Positions 10,528-22,335 of a stretch of DNA of 64,000 bases are shown one piece after another (the stretch's first letter is position 1; the number at the start of each line of letters is the position of its first letter). Source of the DNA: Micromussa lordhowensis (taxonomy: Eukaryota > Cnidaria > Anthozoa > Scleractinia > Lobophylliidae). The notes below the pieces were generated by a model, which was not told where the DNA came from, searched no databases, and saw nothing but the letters and a program-made list of their open reading frames with translations. A program made the position numbers and the translations under genes. The stretch lies in the NCBI GenBank assembly GCA_964020085.1, contig OZ026607.1, positions 18,473,057-18,537,056 on the forward strand, given 5' to 3'.

Positions 10528-13500
10528 GGTGCAATATTACGCGCAATGGCTGAATTGCATCGTGTATCCACCCCAAAATTTGTTGCACGCAATATTGCAG
10601 CAGTAGAATCTCGTCCTACTTCTGCAACATTGCGCGCAACCAATTTCTTCGTGTATCCACCATCTGCAGCATTTCGTGCAATAGTGTGACGAAAATTCCA
10701 GTGTTCAGCCAATCAAATCTCACATTCAAATTTAACCGCTGACCTAATTTTCGCCAGTGGTACGTTTCATGTAAAAAGATGGTTTGGACTGCAGAGGAGG
10801 AAAGTTCATTAATTGACTATTACAGAGGTAAGTAATCTTTTTTCCTAAGCTTTACCTGTGGTTCGGTATCCAAACGTTTTGTTCTGGATATTTTCATTCA
10901 CTTCTTTTATCAGCTTTTATATTACTCGCGTGGCGGCAGGGAGTAGCCGTTGCGCGCGGAAAGGCAGCAAAAGGTCGTTTCGTTTCTGTGTATATTAATA
11001 TTTGGTTTTACGAAGGTACAATTAACTGAACGAATATTTATAATTTACAATTTTAAAGAAAACTGATGTTTATGGAACAAGGATTCGCCCCATTTTAAAA
11101 CAAGCAGTGTGAAGGCCATTTTGGATTGCGTGATGTAAACATCATCGCATGAGCCTAAGTACTTCATGTATCCCTTCCAGATATTATAGTGTATCTAATA
11201 CACTATAATAAGGATAAATATACTATGCTACGTTCTAAATACACTATGATAAGGGATACACCAAGTACTTACCCGCATGAGAGCTTGGTAACCGCTGATC
11301 AAGTATTGCGCGTAATGTTGCACGAAATGTTGCGACCGTGTAGCCACGTCGAGTGACGGATGTTGCGCGAAATATTGCGCGCAATGTTGCACCGTGTATC
11401 CGGGCCTTTAGATTAAAAACACTGCTCGCCCAAATGGCCAGTGAAGACAAAAGTCTACGCTAAAATTTAATTTACCAGAACGTCTCCATGAAGTATAAGG
11501 CCTCCTTCAATGGTGATGCAGACTCTTTCCATATCTTGTGTTACATGGCTGAAATCATAACAGAAGCTCAGATGAGAAGCGTTGCAGCAGTGATTTGGGT
11601 CGTCACACAACGGCAAGGTGTCACGTAACTCGTGTGGAAAAGTACAAAGCAGAATAGGCCAGATATTGGAATGAAACTAGCTTGCAACTGAGGCTTATGA
11701 GGGGGGGGGGGGGGGGGAGTCCTCAAATGCAAATGACATTAATCTCTTGTTACTTATATTCCCCCGCATGAGCTTCTATTGCAAGCTACAATCCTCGACA
11801 AAAGTCCTTGGCACGCCTAGATCAGATAACTGGAACATGCGTTGACAAGCTATTTTGGAAGCAATAGCTAATGGAATCACTGGAATAAGGAACCCCCTTC
11901 CCCCCGACAATGTTGGAAACGAGCAATGACCAATTTATCACGATAAACAACATTGAATTGGGGGGAAGGGGGACGAACTGATAAATTCCCTTGACAGATA
12001 CTGCAAAAGTGGGCAAGCGTGCCAAGACTTTTGTCGAGGATTGTAGTTCCAGTCAAATTCTGAGGATACGAATATGGCCTATTACACTAAGAATTAGCTG
12101 AGTCTTTATGGAAGGTGATTGGTGTTATCTAAGATTCATTTGTCCATTGGTGACTAGTTTTCACTGCCATGAAACAAGTCAAACCAAAAACATCTCGAAA
12201 TCTTAAAACTGGAGTTTGAACAAAAGGAATTGCAAGGGCAGGGAGATGATACCCGTATTGAACAGTTTTTAACAGAAATGAAGGAAATATTTCACTTAGT
12301 TTTGAGCAAAAACGTCTTCATCGTCAACAAACTGTAGAAATCACAATTTGATGTTAAAGTAGTAGCTAATGGTGTTGTGACATTCCTCATTTTAATGCTC
12401 CTCCGAAATAGCGGAAAACTTGTTGTAAGATCAATTAAGTGGTACTTACAAAACGCCTGACGTGTAAATGAGTTTAAGTCCGTCATACACCCGTAAGAAT
12501 GGCTTACAACCTAAACACAATAAAAAAAAGTTCAATCCCTTATTCAAATGACCAATGTACCTCAATCATTCCTGGAAATTTACAATTAGAATAATTTTTC
12601 TTCTATAATACAGATTTGCAATCTCAAAGTCACACTCTTTTAAAATGTAACTTATCATAATTTATTGCTGTAACCCACATATAAGAACCTGCTTGATATT
12701 GCTTCGCTAAAAAGGTTCTTAGATTTTTGGGTTTTCAAATGGCAAATTTGTGCCAGCACGTTCTAAACAACCAGGTTCTTACACCCAGGTCTTTACTGTC
12801 TGTTCTTGCGTAGCACTTTACTCTCTCAGGATCTCGCTCCATCATGGTCTATAAACTAGCAACACAATTTGCTGGGGGAAATCAGACAGGACTGCTTCAA
12901 AAACAACTTACCATCCCGAGTATCAAAACTAGGAATTCCATGAATAATGACATGATGAAGAAATATAGGGCTGAAAGAAAAAGGTGATACACAATTATAC
13001 TTATGAAAAGCGATGTTGTTATTTACCATTTTTCGATGACTTCAGAATATCTTCAGACAAAAGAGATTCCCAGATCTAAAGATTGGCCGTTAAAGGGATC
13101 TTAATAACTAAGTGAGACCTTTGTACTAGTGTGTAGCACTGCTCTGTAATGTAACGCAATGCTGTTTATATTAATGTGTAATGTAACGTAATGTGTTGTA
13201 TTTTAGTGTAACGCTGAGCATGAACAATGTACTAAATCGTAAACCAGAAGTATAATTAAGTAAAATCCCGCTCTACGGACACCTGTACCCGGCGAAAAGC
13301 TCTTATATTTTCTCTAAAAGTATTCCGCTTAATACGGACACCGGTTAAGATAAAGCAATAGAGTACCTTTTCCGTGTGTACAAAGCCTTATTTCAACACT
13401 TGGGGGTTGGGAGAATTCTCGAACGCTATGTAAACCCTTGACTGCGTCTCGGGTTTGCATAACTGCCTCGAATTCTCCGAATCCCCCTTGTGTTTAGATG

Positions 13501-16500
13501 AGGCCATGTAAACACGGAAAACTGCTCCGTTGCTTAACCCATTGACTCCTGTGCCAGCCGTAACCGGCCGTGATGAGCGTTGGCCTTTGTTCCACTTCTG
13601 GCGTCATCACCTTTCACCAAAATTGCCATCACCTATGCTCAAGTTCTGCACGAGGGAAAGGCCTTTCCAATGATACCCAGATCAGTGTGAATGGTTCAAT
13701 GGAGCCCGAGATATACACGAAGAAAGCTCAGAAATGTGAGTGAAAAACTCGGAGCAACATTTCCTTCGACTGTACTTAGCTACTCCATGGTAAAAATTGC
13801 CCGTCTCTATGGTGCTTTCTCAGAAATAATTGAACTGGAAGCAAGTAGAAGGTCAATCACAGCCGCAAAAAGATAAGAAGAGGAGAAAAAGGAAAGAAAA
13901 AAAGCCTTAAGACGTAGGTCACAATTTTGATTTCTGCGCATGCCCGAGCAAAAATGTCGTAAAATGCGATGCAAGTGGAAAGAAATGCATGCTATCATGT
14001 TGCAAATGCCTTTTTGAGTGGATTGGAGCTAATTTGGCGCATATCCAGGCTGAAAATCTCCAAAATGTCTAATTTTGGCAAAAAGCTCCAGGAGTCAATG
14101 GGTTAAGTAAGTAGTCACTGCAGTTTAATGATAAGATAAATTTAACGGACTTACTCTGTGTTGAGTTTGACCTTTCCATCTAGGTAATCACTGAAGTAGT
14201 GCACATATCTGACAACAACAGTAATAACAGCAGTCGGCATCCGTCTACTAATTCTTCACTTTAAATTTCAATTTTCCATATCTATCAAATCTTCAACACT
14301 TCATATTTTCCTCAATTTAACCTATCCTTTCAGAAAAAATCTCTCTTTCCCAAAATGCCCAAAAATCACCCAAAAATTTACACGAAACCGCCAAACAGTG
14401 GTTAATGAGATAAGCAGAGAGACTTAGTGTCGCTTGAAACGTGACCGAGATATTGGAAAAAAGCCGTGTTAAGCGACCTCACAACAGCCTTGACGTTTAC
14501 CCCCGCCTTAAAGGAACTACGTCACGGTTTGCGCACTTTGAAACGTTTAGCCGAAACATTTCAAGTTCGTCATTTGTAATCCGTGTCAATCCTCTCCATC
14601 CGTAATCATCCTTGTTCCTTTATGGTTTGTTTAGTTATAACCTCTTTGGTGTTTTTCTATCTTAGTAAACTATTATTTTCAGGTTTCCTTCAATTTAAAG
14701 CAACTCAAAATGTAGTAACTGAGCTCCTTATCGAGTTTTTTCTATGATTTAATATCAAACCTTCTCTGTGATGGTTGTGTGACTCCTCCTAAGCTGTCAT
14801 CGTAGAATCTTTTCATAGCAAACCAGTCAAGGGCAGCTTGAGGGCTAAATTTGCAAACAAAGAACCATACTGTATTGTAATTTAAAATATCGACCACAAA
14901 CGACCCTGATGATGCCGTAGATCGGCGAAAGCTTGGATCTTTAAACGATTTTAAAACTGACACAAATGACTTAAGAAACCGTGGCCCCAAACATTTCGTG
15001 GAGATCTGCCAGATATGGATTGAAGCTACAAGCACTGGTTGCTAAGTAACAATTATAAATTAATGAATCTTAATCTCTCAGAAGTGGAAGGTGAAAATAG
15101 CAATTTGAACTATCCGAGTGTGGGTTTTTAAAACACCAACTCTCTTATTCGGTTCACTTTTAAGCAAATTATCTTCATAAATAATTATGCTCGCAGTCGA
15201 AACGTTGAAAAATCAAACAGCTACAGACAGAGTGATCAACAGATCTTTTAACTTTTAGGGTCTTTTAGGTCGACAGGAGGGTATTTTGGCCAATAATGGA
15301 GTATTGTATCTTTCAAGCTGGCATAAACAAAGAAGAGAGATACTTCTCTGTGCAATCTGTAAAACTGTTGAGTCGTTACCTGGAGCATATCTTGCTGAAA
15401 TGCATGTATGCTGCAATGACAACACCAGTCCGACCTTTGCCTCCCTGAAACAATTGCCAAAAAATTAAAATATCACTTCTAAATGATTGTAATACTAAAT
15501 TTCTTCAGCTAAATTCAGAGAATTTGATAGTTTACCAAGACACTATTCTCAACTAAAGGCTGTTCTTGAAGTGCCCCAGTCACCACACCTTTGTTTTGCT
15601 TACATGCAAGAGTTTGGCTATTGTATTTTATTCAGAGCATGCCAAAACAAAGGAAATCACTGCGAGACTGCTAAAGATGACTAAACATCCTTTCAGAACA
15701 CAACTTAAAGTAAAGCAATAAGATTTTGCTTCGTCTCAATGGCATTGAAAATGGCGGAGGCTGGCTAAGGGTCCTTTGAGGATGCAAAGCTGCACCAAAA
15801 ACGTCTATTCCACAACAACAATTGATTATCTTACAGAGTTCTCCTTTCTAAATTGAAAACAAGGAGACAAAAAGCCAGCACAAACAGGGGATACCTGTGA
15901 TAGCAAGAGGAGAATCATAAGCAAACTTGTTTCACAGACAATGCTGTGTTAAAAGCAACCCCACTGCACAAAAGTGAGGCTCATAATCTTCTCCAGCAGT
16001 GGCAATTGTTCTCTTCCAAATAATATCAACACAATGCAGTCTGTAGGAATATAGTTTTAAATATGTTCGCAGTCAACAAACCTTGCAATGGACAACAACT
16101 ACATGGTTAGGGTCACTCTTGAGCCATGAATCAATTGATTTAATTATGCTGCAAAACACAACAAAGACAAGAATTGAGACTTCACAAGAAAATCAACATT
16201 TAAAGATTACAAATAGTTCTCAACATTTATTTGTGGTGTAAGCAGTGTAAACAGAACCGGTTTTTTTTGTCATTAATAACATTCAGTTGGACAATCTCTT
16301 AGCAGGGTCAAATTTTGCACATCTACTTCAGAAAAGGAGGCAAAGCTGCCAACATGCGCCGTAACCAGTAACACCTGCTATGGCTGAGTATGTTTCATTT
16401 CACGTCTTTGCCTGTTGTTGATACAGCTCACTCAAAAAGTAACAAGTTTGTTATGGGTGTGAAGATTAAGGTAACAGGTGAATCAAAACTCAATAACAGC

Positions 16501-19500
16501 CTTGCTCGGAAGGTTGTCAAAAAATAGCTTTTTAATTTGGAACAGAGTGTAAACGTTTGCTAGGAGTAATTCCCAAAAGACCGACAGAGAAATTTGCATC
16601 TCTGTGCAGCAAGAAGTTAGATAACACATCAATTGTACCTTACCTACACAGTCTCTCTAGTGGTGGAGCTAAGTGGTCTGGCCACCCAAAATCTAACACC
16701 TACACCACAATAAAACAGGTCACGAATCAATTGCGATATTGCCACTTCAATTTAGTAGCCTTTACATTATTTGAAAGGTTATGCAAAAGACTACTGATTA
16801 GAAATAAACTCAACTACTTCTACCTGGTGATTTAGTTTGGATATGTCATATCTTCTTTCTGATAAATTAAAAACCTGAAACACACAGAAGATACATTGGT
16901 AAAAGTTTATTAAACTGTAGACGTATATTACAATATAGACATTGTATTAAGGACTGTACTATAGATTGATGAACAGTGGCTAACACCCCAGAAATTTCAG
17001 ACCAAAGGAACTAACCTATGTAGCCTCCAACCTTGTTTGATCAGTTCTTAGACACCAAAAGTAGGATGTAAGCAAACATAAGAGGGAAATACAGTTGTAC
17101 CTCCTCTCAGCTGTCTGGCAAGCCAGGAATTGCCACTGCACCCTTTCCTCCCCACCCATAACCCAGATGCTCAGCAGCTCTTACCATGTACTTATCTTGA
17201 TGATTTGTCTGCAGCATTTTAGCCACTTCTCTCAAGTTATTTCTGTACGTTGTTTCCAGACCAGATCCAGGAAATGACATCGCTGCATTCCAAAACCAAT
17301 TGACAATAATCAGAAATACAGTCAAGCTTCTTTAATATGAAAACCAAAGGGCCTGATCCAAGTGCACTTATTATGGAGGTGTTCGTATTACAGAGGTAGA
17401 GATTTGTTTCACTGGGACTAAGATAACTGTGCTTAATAAAGCAGTGTACATATAAAACTCCATGAGGAGAGGTGTGATTGTTAACAAAATCAAATTCCAC
17501 TTAAGGTTGGGAATATGTTCACTGACTTTTTCACAGCATTTTCTTGTTATTGTCAAGAAAAGTGCTTGGAATAAACAAAGTTCCTTTACGAATTCAGGCA
17601 TACCAATTATCCTGTCTGTGATGTAGGTCAAGTCAAGATCAAAGTGCTCATCAACATGCCGCACTCTGTTCCTAAACAAGGACAATGATGTAAGACAAAA
17701 CTGTTGTACGACTAATAAAATTGACGAGGCTATGTTACCTAATTTATTCTTTGAATAAAAATTTTTAGTTACGGGAAACATTAATATATGTTTTTTGTTG
17801 ACAGAAACAGAGATTGTACCTTGAGACTCTGTGCCGAAAAATGTTTGTGACAAGGTTTTTGGGTGATGATGACACTCTCTGAAATGAAAATAAATTATAT
17901 GTGACATGTTAAAGTTGTTTGAATTAGCTTGAGTTATTAGCATGTACTAAATTTCACCGCCATTTTGACTGTAACAGCTTCACAATCTGACTAACTATTC
18001 TATGGTGTCCAGTAATCAAATTTTACGTTTTGTATTGAAGTCTGCGGAAAATTTACAGGTGAAATATACATACTGTATATTACATAAAGCCCAAATCCAT
18101 CTCATCTATAAGTTTATCTCAGTGTTGTTAGGCTCATTTTAAACTGTTCATTTTAAACAATGCTTTGGGGAGGTATGTTTTGCAGGTTGCAGGTTGCATG
18201 CTGAAAAATGGACTTTTTAGCACTTCGGTTAGCCTGAATGGCACTCCGGTTAGCCTAAGTTAGCTTAGGTTGCTTGCGGTTAGCCTCTATACTGGGGTTT
18301 ATTCGACTTTGACTCAAATAAACAAGTTGTTTCAACCTGCAACCTGCAACCTGCAAAATATACCTGCCGCAATGCTTTTGCATTACCTCAAGATTGCATG
18401 TTGAATTATATACTTACAGTCACGGTTGCATGTTAAATCATATACTTACAGATTTCCTAATGCTACCAACTTCATCGTCAGGTAGAGTCTAGAAAGTGAC
18501 GGAAAAATAAAACATGTCACAGGAATAATCAATACACAGCTTGTTGACATGGTGTTTTGTGCTATTGAAACAATAAATTAAGCAGGTACAACACACTGCC
18601 ATTTCTTATCAATTGCTTTTAATCATATTTGAAAACGTTTCACTAATCATGCTCAAATCACCCTTAATAATATTAAATGCACTATGAAGCATACTGTAAT
18701 CCATAGATAATTAACATGTATGTAAAAGTACTGAGCATAAGCACAAATGAAATCTGTTTGAGTGAGTATTTTTAAGTGATGAAGCTGTTTTTCATTAATA
18801 TTTCATTGTAGGAATATTTCCAAGGGTTTTGATAAAGCATAACTTAGTGAATGGGCATTGACTGTGAAAGGGTAAATCAAGTTATTTCACCTTGTATCTA
18901 TCATGTGTTGAGTTGACAGAACCCTGCTGCAAGCACTGCCCTCGGACCTGCGGAAAAATTAGTAAAATTAGTAAACTGGACATGATGTATTTGATCAGTG
19001 TTGTTTTAAGGAATACTGCAAGTCTATTACGAGACATCAGGCATTCAGAGAGCTGACAGCAAAATGGTTCAATTAAGCCCTGCTGTCCACCCTTGTGTTC
19101 TGCTGCAGGTGAACCACTTTTACTATCACATTGCATCTTTTCGCCAAAGCCCCATTTGACGAAAGTGTGGATAAATTATGCTATCCACCGGATAAATCAC
19201 AGTTATCACTATCCAGTAGATACGTGTTGACAAAACAAACTAAATAAATGTTTGCTATCCACTGGATAGTGACTTTTCTCATGGATTATAAGTGTGTACA
19301 TGCATATATAAATACCTGGCAAACCTACATTAGACTATGCGTAATAATTTTGCATCTCATTCATGCAAAAACATGAGGATGTAGAAAACACTAGCTACTA
19401 CTGTATTATAAATTATGTGCAAACATGTTCAACAACCTGAAACATACTGGCTTTTGCACCTCCATAGTTCCCCTGCAGAAGTTGGAGTTAAAGGCAGTTG

Positions 19501-20779
19501 TGGGAGCCTCTAAGTTTAACAAGACTGTCCCTGTATCACTATGGTACCTGATTTACTTCCTATAAACCAGAACATGAACGCAAACAAAGCAAAACTGGTC
19601 CTTACCATCCTCTCACACTTGTCATGACAGTGGTAATTGCAAACTGTGAGTATTTAAGAAAATGAAATTAATATGCTGCAATCAGCGTGATGGAATGATT
19701 TTTTTACTGCCAAGGGTTGGATGAGAACACATGAAAACAAAGTTCATTACAGTACGAGATTAAAGTACAACAAAAAGCTCAAATTGAAGCTTTCCAGCCG
19801 TGTTCTAACAAGGTCTGAAATTGTGATGACATTTACATACTGTATTTTTCAACACTACCAAAGGAGTTTGAAATAAAAAGTGCCGATTTTAGGCAAGGGG
19901 AACAGAAATTGGTTGGAAACAGAGTGGAGTAAGAAATATCCGTGTTTGTAATAGCTGATACCGGTAATAGAAAACCACCAAAATGGAAGTGGATCTGAAC
20001 TCAAAATAACAGAGTTCAAATTAGTGGGGTCAAACTGTATAACGAAACTATGAGCAGAAGCTCTACTCATAATTCCACATCTGCTTTAAAAATAAAATTG
20101 AAATTAAATTTAATGTGAAATCTAATTTAGTCTCTCATTCAACACATCAAAATCTCATTAATGCCTGTGATTTATTCTAAGTAACATACTCCAGATCACA
20201 AGTACATGTACATGTACAGCTTATATATGACAGTGTATTGGCTTACATTTATTTCAACTTGACTTCAAGCATCATGCAAATATATAAACATTGAACAATA
20301 ACATGTTAAGGAAAAATCTGTTGTGGCAAAACGACTAGAGGAAGGTTTATTTACATCTACATGTACCATTTACCTTCGCATATTTTGCCCTCACTGTCAA
20401 TTTCTCTTCCACAAAAGCCACATCTCTCCAGCACGGCTAACAGGTCAGACTTGAAAACATGATCACATATGCGTTGATTTCTGCTAACCTGCGAACAACA
20501 TTAGTTTATATAAGCTTGTTAAACACACCCAATCTAATTAAACTGACTGCACATCTTGTAGAGGAACACAGAAATATGTTGACCTCGGACTTGGCCTATC
20601 AGGAAGAATATAATAAACCATAGAATCCTTAGAATAGAACTGCTGTGACAATGGCCCTCCAGACTGATGGCAGCTCAATTGTTTACCTTCAACTTATTCA
20701 AAACAGTTGTTGCAAAATGCCGCAGGATTTTCAGAGATCCTTTTTTCCTCAAGGCCAGCTTTAATGCATGCAAAACAAC
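8307..20779 (-). CDS. TNS: Tensin-like protein, C1-TEN type: C1 + PTEN-like phosphatase + C2 (partial model)
   Basis: Nineteen short minus-strand exons splice in frame, giving about 444 residues. In order: 20688-20779, 20374-20488, 19606-19643, 18891-18947, 18450-18488, 17820-17878, 17604-17671, 17185-17282, 16824-16874, 16644-16699, 16082-16148, 15380-15444, 14761-14844, 14155-14208, 12912-12970, 12450-12510, 11476-11548, 8822-8951, 8307-8372. All have AG/GT borders. Exons 2-4 form a C1 zinc domain with exact spacing H-x12-C-x2-C-x10-C-x2-C-x4-H-x2-C-x7-C. Then [27 protein letters not shown] and the loop HCKGGKGRTG (C-x5-R, with a WPD acid), so the phosphatase looks active. TLYLHF-type and YTSGVF motifs lead into a tensin C2 domain ([26 protein letters not shown]). 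Tensins act at cytoplasmic adhesion sites. Missing: the start codon, and any SH2 and PTB domains. Reading through the last donor stops at 8248. Confidence 0.87.
9363..9744. mobile_element. TTAA-flanked MITE, 382 bp, family A full copy
   Basis: TTAA at 9359-9362 and 9745-9748 brackets inverted ends AGATGATTTCCAGTCCGTAC and its complement. A related partial copy lies at 23875-24150. Inside are three exact-period 16-bp units (9668-9715, GTTTATAAACATTAGG). TTAA targeting points to the piggyBac or Kolobok superfamilies. It lies in an intron of the tensin-like gene. Confidence 0.85.
10234..10352. repeat. Hairpin repeat in tensin-like intron
   Basis: Arms of about 45 bp, AACAATTATTCC...GGATATGAGATGAT on the left and the complement on the right, surround a short GC-rich centre (GAGGCGCATAGCGCC). 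Non-coding, probably a foldback or MITE copy. Confidence 0.75.
10533..11405. mobile_element. Remnant resembling a PIF/Harbinger-type transposon
   Basis: Both ends carry clustered, degenerate GCGCAATGTTGC and GTGTATCC motifs in opposite orientation (10533-10700 and 11295-11405). Between them, at 10781-10829, a plus-strand start codon opens a short exon, [16 protein letters not shown], ending at a good splice donor (GTAAGT). That peptide resembles the start of the Myb/SANT-like or MADF-like DNA-binding proteins that accompany Harbinger transposases. No transposase remains. It is nested in a tensin-like intron. The assignment is an inference. Confidence 0.55.
11701..11717. repeat. Run of 17 G
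   Basis: Uninterrupted G17 in an intron. It is likely length-variable and error-prone in sequencing. Confidence 0.9.
11786..12046. mobile_element. 261-bp MITE-like element
   Basis: CTACAATCCTCGACAAAAGT at 11786 is mirrored by its complement ending at 12046; the match extends about 31 bp with one indel. The interior is non-coding with C-rich and G-rich runs. No clean target duplication was seen. It lies between tensin-like exons at 11548 and 12450. Confidence 0.7.
13538..14102. mobile_element. TTAA-flanked MITE, 565 bp, with CCC...GGG ends
   Basis: TTAA at 13534-13537 and 14103-14106. The inverted ends are CCCATTGACTCCTG and CAGGAGTCAATGGG. TTAA plus terminal CCC matches what is known of piggyBac ends. 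The short open frames inside are not convincing. It lies in the intron between the tensin-like exons at 12970 and 14155. Confidence 0.82.
14515..14700. repeat. Dispersed repeat, copy 2 of the 4430-5060 family
   Basis: Matches 4437-4530 and 4945-5035 and lacks the middle segment present there. Just before it (14488-14507) is ACCCCCGCC next to TTAA, which looks like one end of the TTAA family inserted at 46967-47827. Confidence 0.6.
16355..16500. repeat. Dispersed repeat shared with cathepsin-2 intron 4
   Basis: Matches 42235-42520 (shared GCTGAGTATGTTT and AAGTAACAAGTTTGTTAT-like words). This copy lacks the 99-bp insert found at 42312-42410 and so represents the empty state. Confidence 0.65.
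18167..18370. mobile_element. 204-bp hAT-like MITE with 8-bp target duplication
   Basis: AATGCTTT is present on both sides (18159-18166 and 18371-18378). The inverted ends read GGGGAGGTATGTTTTGCAGG and, reversed, GCGGCAGGTATATTTTGCAGG, and continue into tandem 7-bp units (GCAGGTT). An 8-bp duplication is typical of the hAT superfamily. It lies in an intron of the tensin-like gene. Confidence 0.78.
19160..19275. repeat. Inverted repeat of the ATCCACCGGATAAATCAC family
   Basis: Arms containing GCTATCCACCGGATAAATCA and the complementary ACTGGATAG recur at 21600-21650 (fragment) and 44525-44663 (full copy). It lies in a tensin-like intron. Confidence 0.7.
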
Positions 20780-22335
20780 TGTGGAAGAATTAATTTGAAA
20801 CAATGTCTCTGCATTCATGAACACAGGCATCACATTATTATCACATAGAGTGAAAGCTAATCCAGAAATTTAATAGCTTCTAGGAATGCCAAGACAGATT
20901 CCAGCAATATTTAAACATGATTGGATGTCAATTGGGCTTGTTGCTTATCAGCAAAATTGTATTAGATGACTGGTAAAATGTCATGGGATCTTTTTGAACG
21001 GATTTTTGGTTTGAAACGTTCCCTCCAACTCCTCCAGATTAGCATTATTAATCTTTTCCTTTAAATTTTTCAGTTTTGAAACCCCCAAACAATAATAATA
21101 AATTTATTGTGATTTAAGTTTGCAATGAGAGTTATTATCTAATGAATTAACTGGTAGTTACTAAATACTGTATAAAATAATCATTCCCAGCAGGTAGGGG
21201 CACTCAAACCATTGATAAACACTTGACATTTTTTGCACAAATTGTTTAGATAGGAAAGAATGAGGGCTCTTCATATTAACAATCAAGAGCATTTAGGGTT
21301 TTACGCTAATCTCATACATTACATACCCACAAAATTGTTGAGCATTTATGTTCAAAGTTCACAGTTCCTAAAGGGCAACCCTAAAACACGGAATCCAAAA
21401 TCCAGAATCCAGAATCTGGAATCCGGAATTCGGAACCCGGAATCCGGAATTCTGATATTAATAATAACAACAGAAATAATTCACTTCAGAAAAGTCCAAT
21501 AAATAATTAACATGTTTTTAATAAGTTGTTGTATATTTCCTTTGCTTGAATTCAACCACAAATTGTAACTGCGAAAAAAAAATGACTAGGTTTGAACAAC
21601 TCCTAGCTATACATCTGACCCAGTTGTTCAAAAGGTTGATAAAGCTATCCATTGGGTAATGGATCATTCTTCCAAGCTTATTTTAGTCACTCTCAGGGTG
21701 CTTAGAATCAAATTATGATGCACATTAGTTTAGAATCCCTTAATCATACCCCTCACTAGAAATGTCGATAGGCAGGAAATCCTTGATTTTAATTTTTACT
21801 GGTAAAAGCTATGCAACGTAATTTTCACGTATTTGAAGAACTTGGTTTCTCACAATTCCCGATTTCGGATTCCAGTTTCCAGACTCCATGTTTTGGGGTT
21901 TCCCATTCCTAAATTCATTTTTACAAGCACTGTAGCAGGTTGCCAGGTCATGCCAAGAAACTCATCAGAATTCATCCTTACTTCAGCCAGTTTGTTTTTA
22001 TGTATTATCAAATGGTTTATAATACATGTGTGCAGAGGTGAAGTGGATGGTTAGTGCACTCGTCTCCAGATCGAGGAGTCAGGGTTTTTTATAATACATG
22101 TACTAGGCAATTTAGAACTGATGTGGTAAGACCTCTTCTAAGTGACAATCTGCCGTGAGCATGCTAGCACCTGCATGTACAGGTAAGTAAGGCTTACTGC
22201 CCCATACTGCAGAGCTTATCCTAGTTTCTGTTGTATGAAGTGACTGGGAGTCTCTTTTCTCTCCCCTGGATGGGATGCTAGTCCAAAGTTACCCCCTGGC
22301 CAGTATTAAATTCTCCTGTACACATTATTAACCCA
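20780..22335. other. Non-coding stretch with degenerate GGAATCCGG minisatellite
   Basis: No exon supported. At about 21390-21450 there is a run of 8-9-bp units like GGAATCCGG. A reverse-oriented, related stretch is at about 21850-21905, and the words outside both (CCCTAAAACACGGAATCC and its near complement) suggest the two are inverted ends of one element of roughly 525 bp. A tRNA-like fragment (GGATGGTTAGTGCACTCG) is at 22042-22060. Confidence 0.5.

Noticed and set aside
13691..13998. Short frames inside the 13538-14102 element as a transposase
   Set aside because: About 60 codons only, with no catalytic motif; the element is too short to be autonomous.
14906..14930. Hammerhead ribozyme-like core (CTGATGA, a 4-bp stem, then GAAA)
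   Set aside because: There is an unpaired base between the CTGATGA box and the stem, and I find no partner strands for helices I and III, so it does not fold as a hammerhead. A relic of a ribozyme-bearing retroelement cannot be excluded.
15248..15460. 70-codon minus-strand frame as a gene of its own
   Set aside because: It is an off-frame reading of the tensin-like exon 15380-15444, whose correct frame encodes the GGKGRTG loop.
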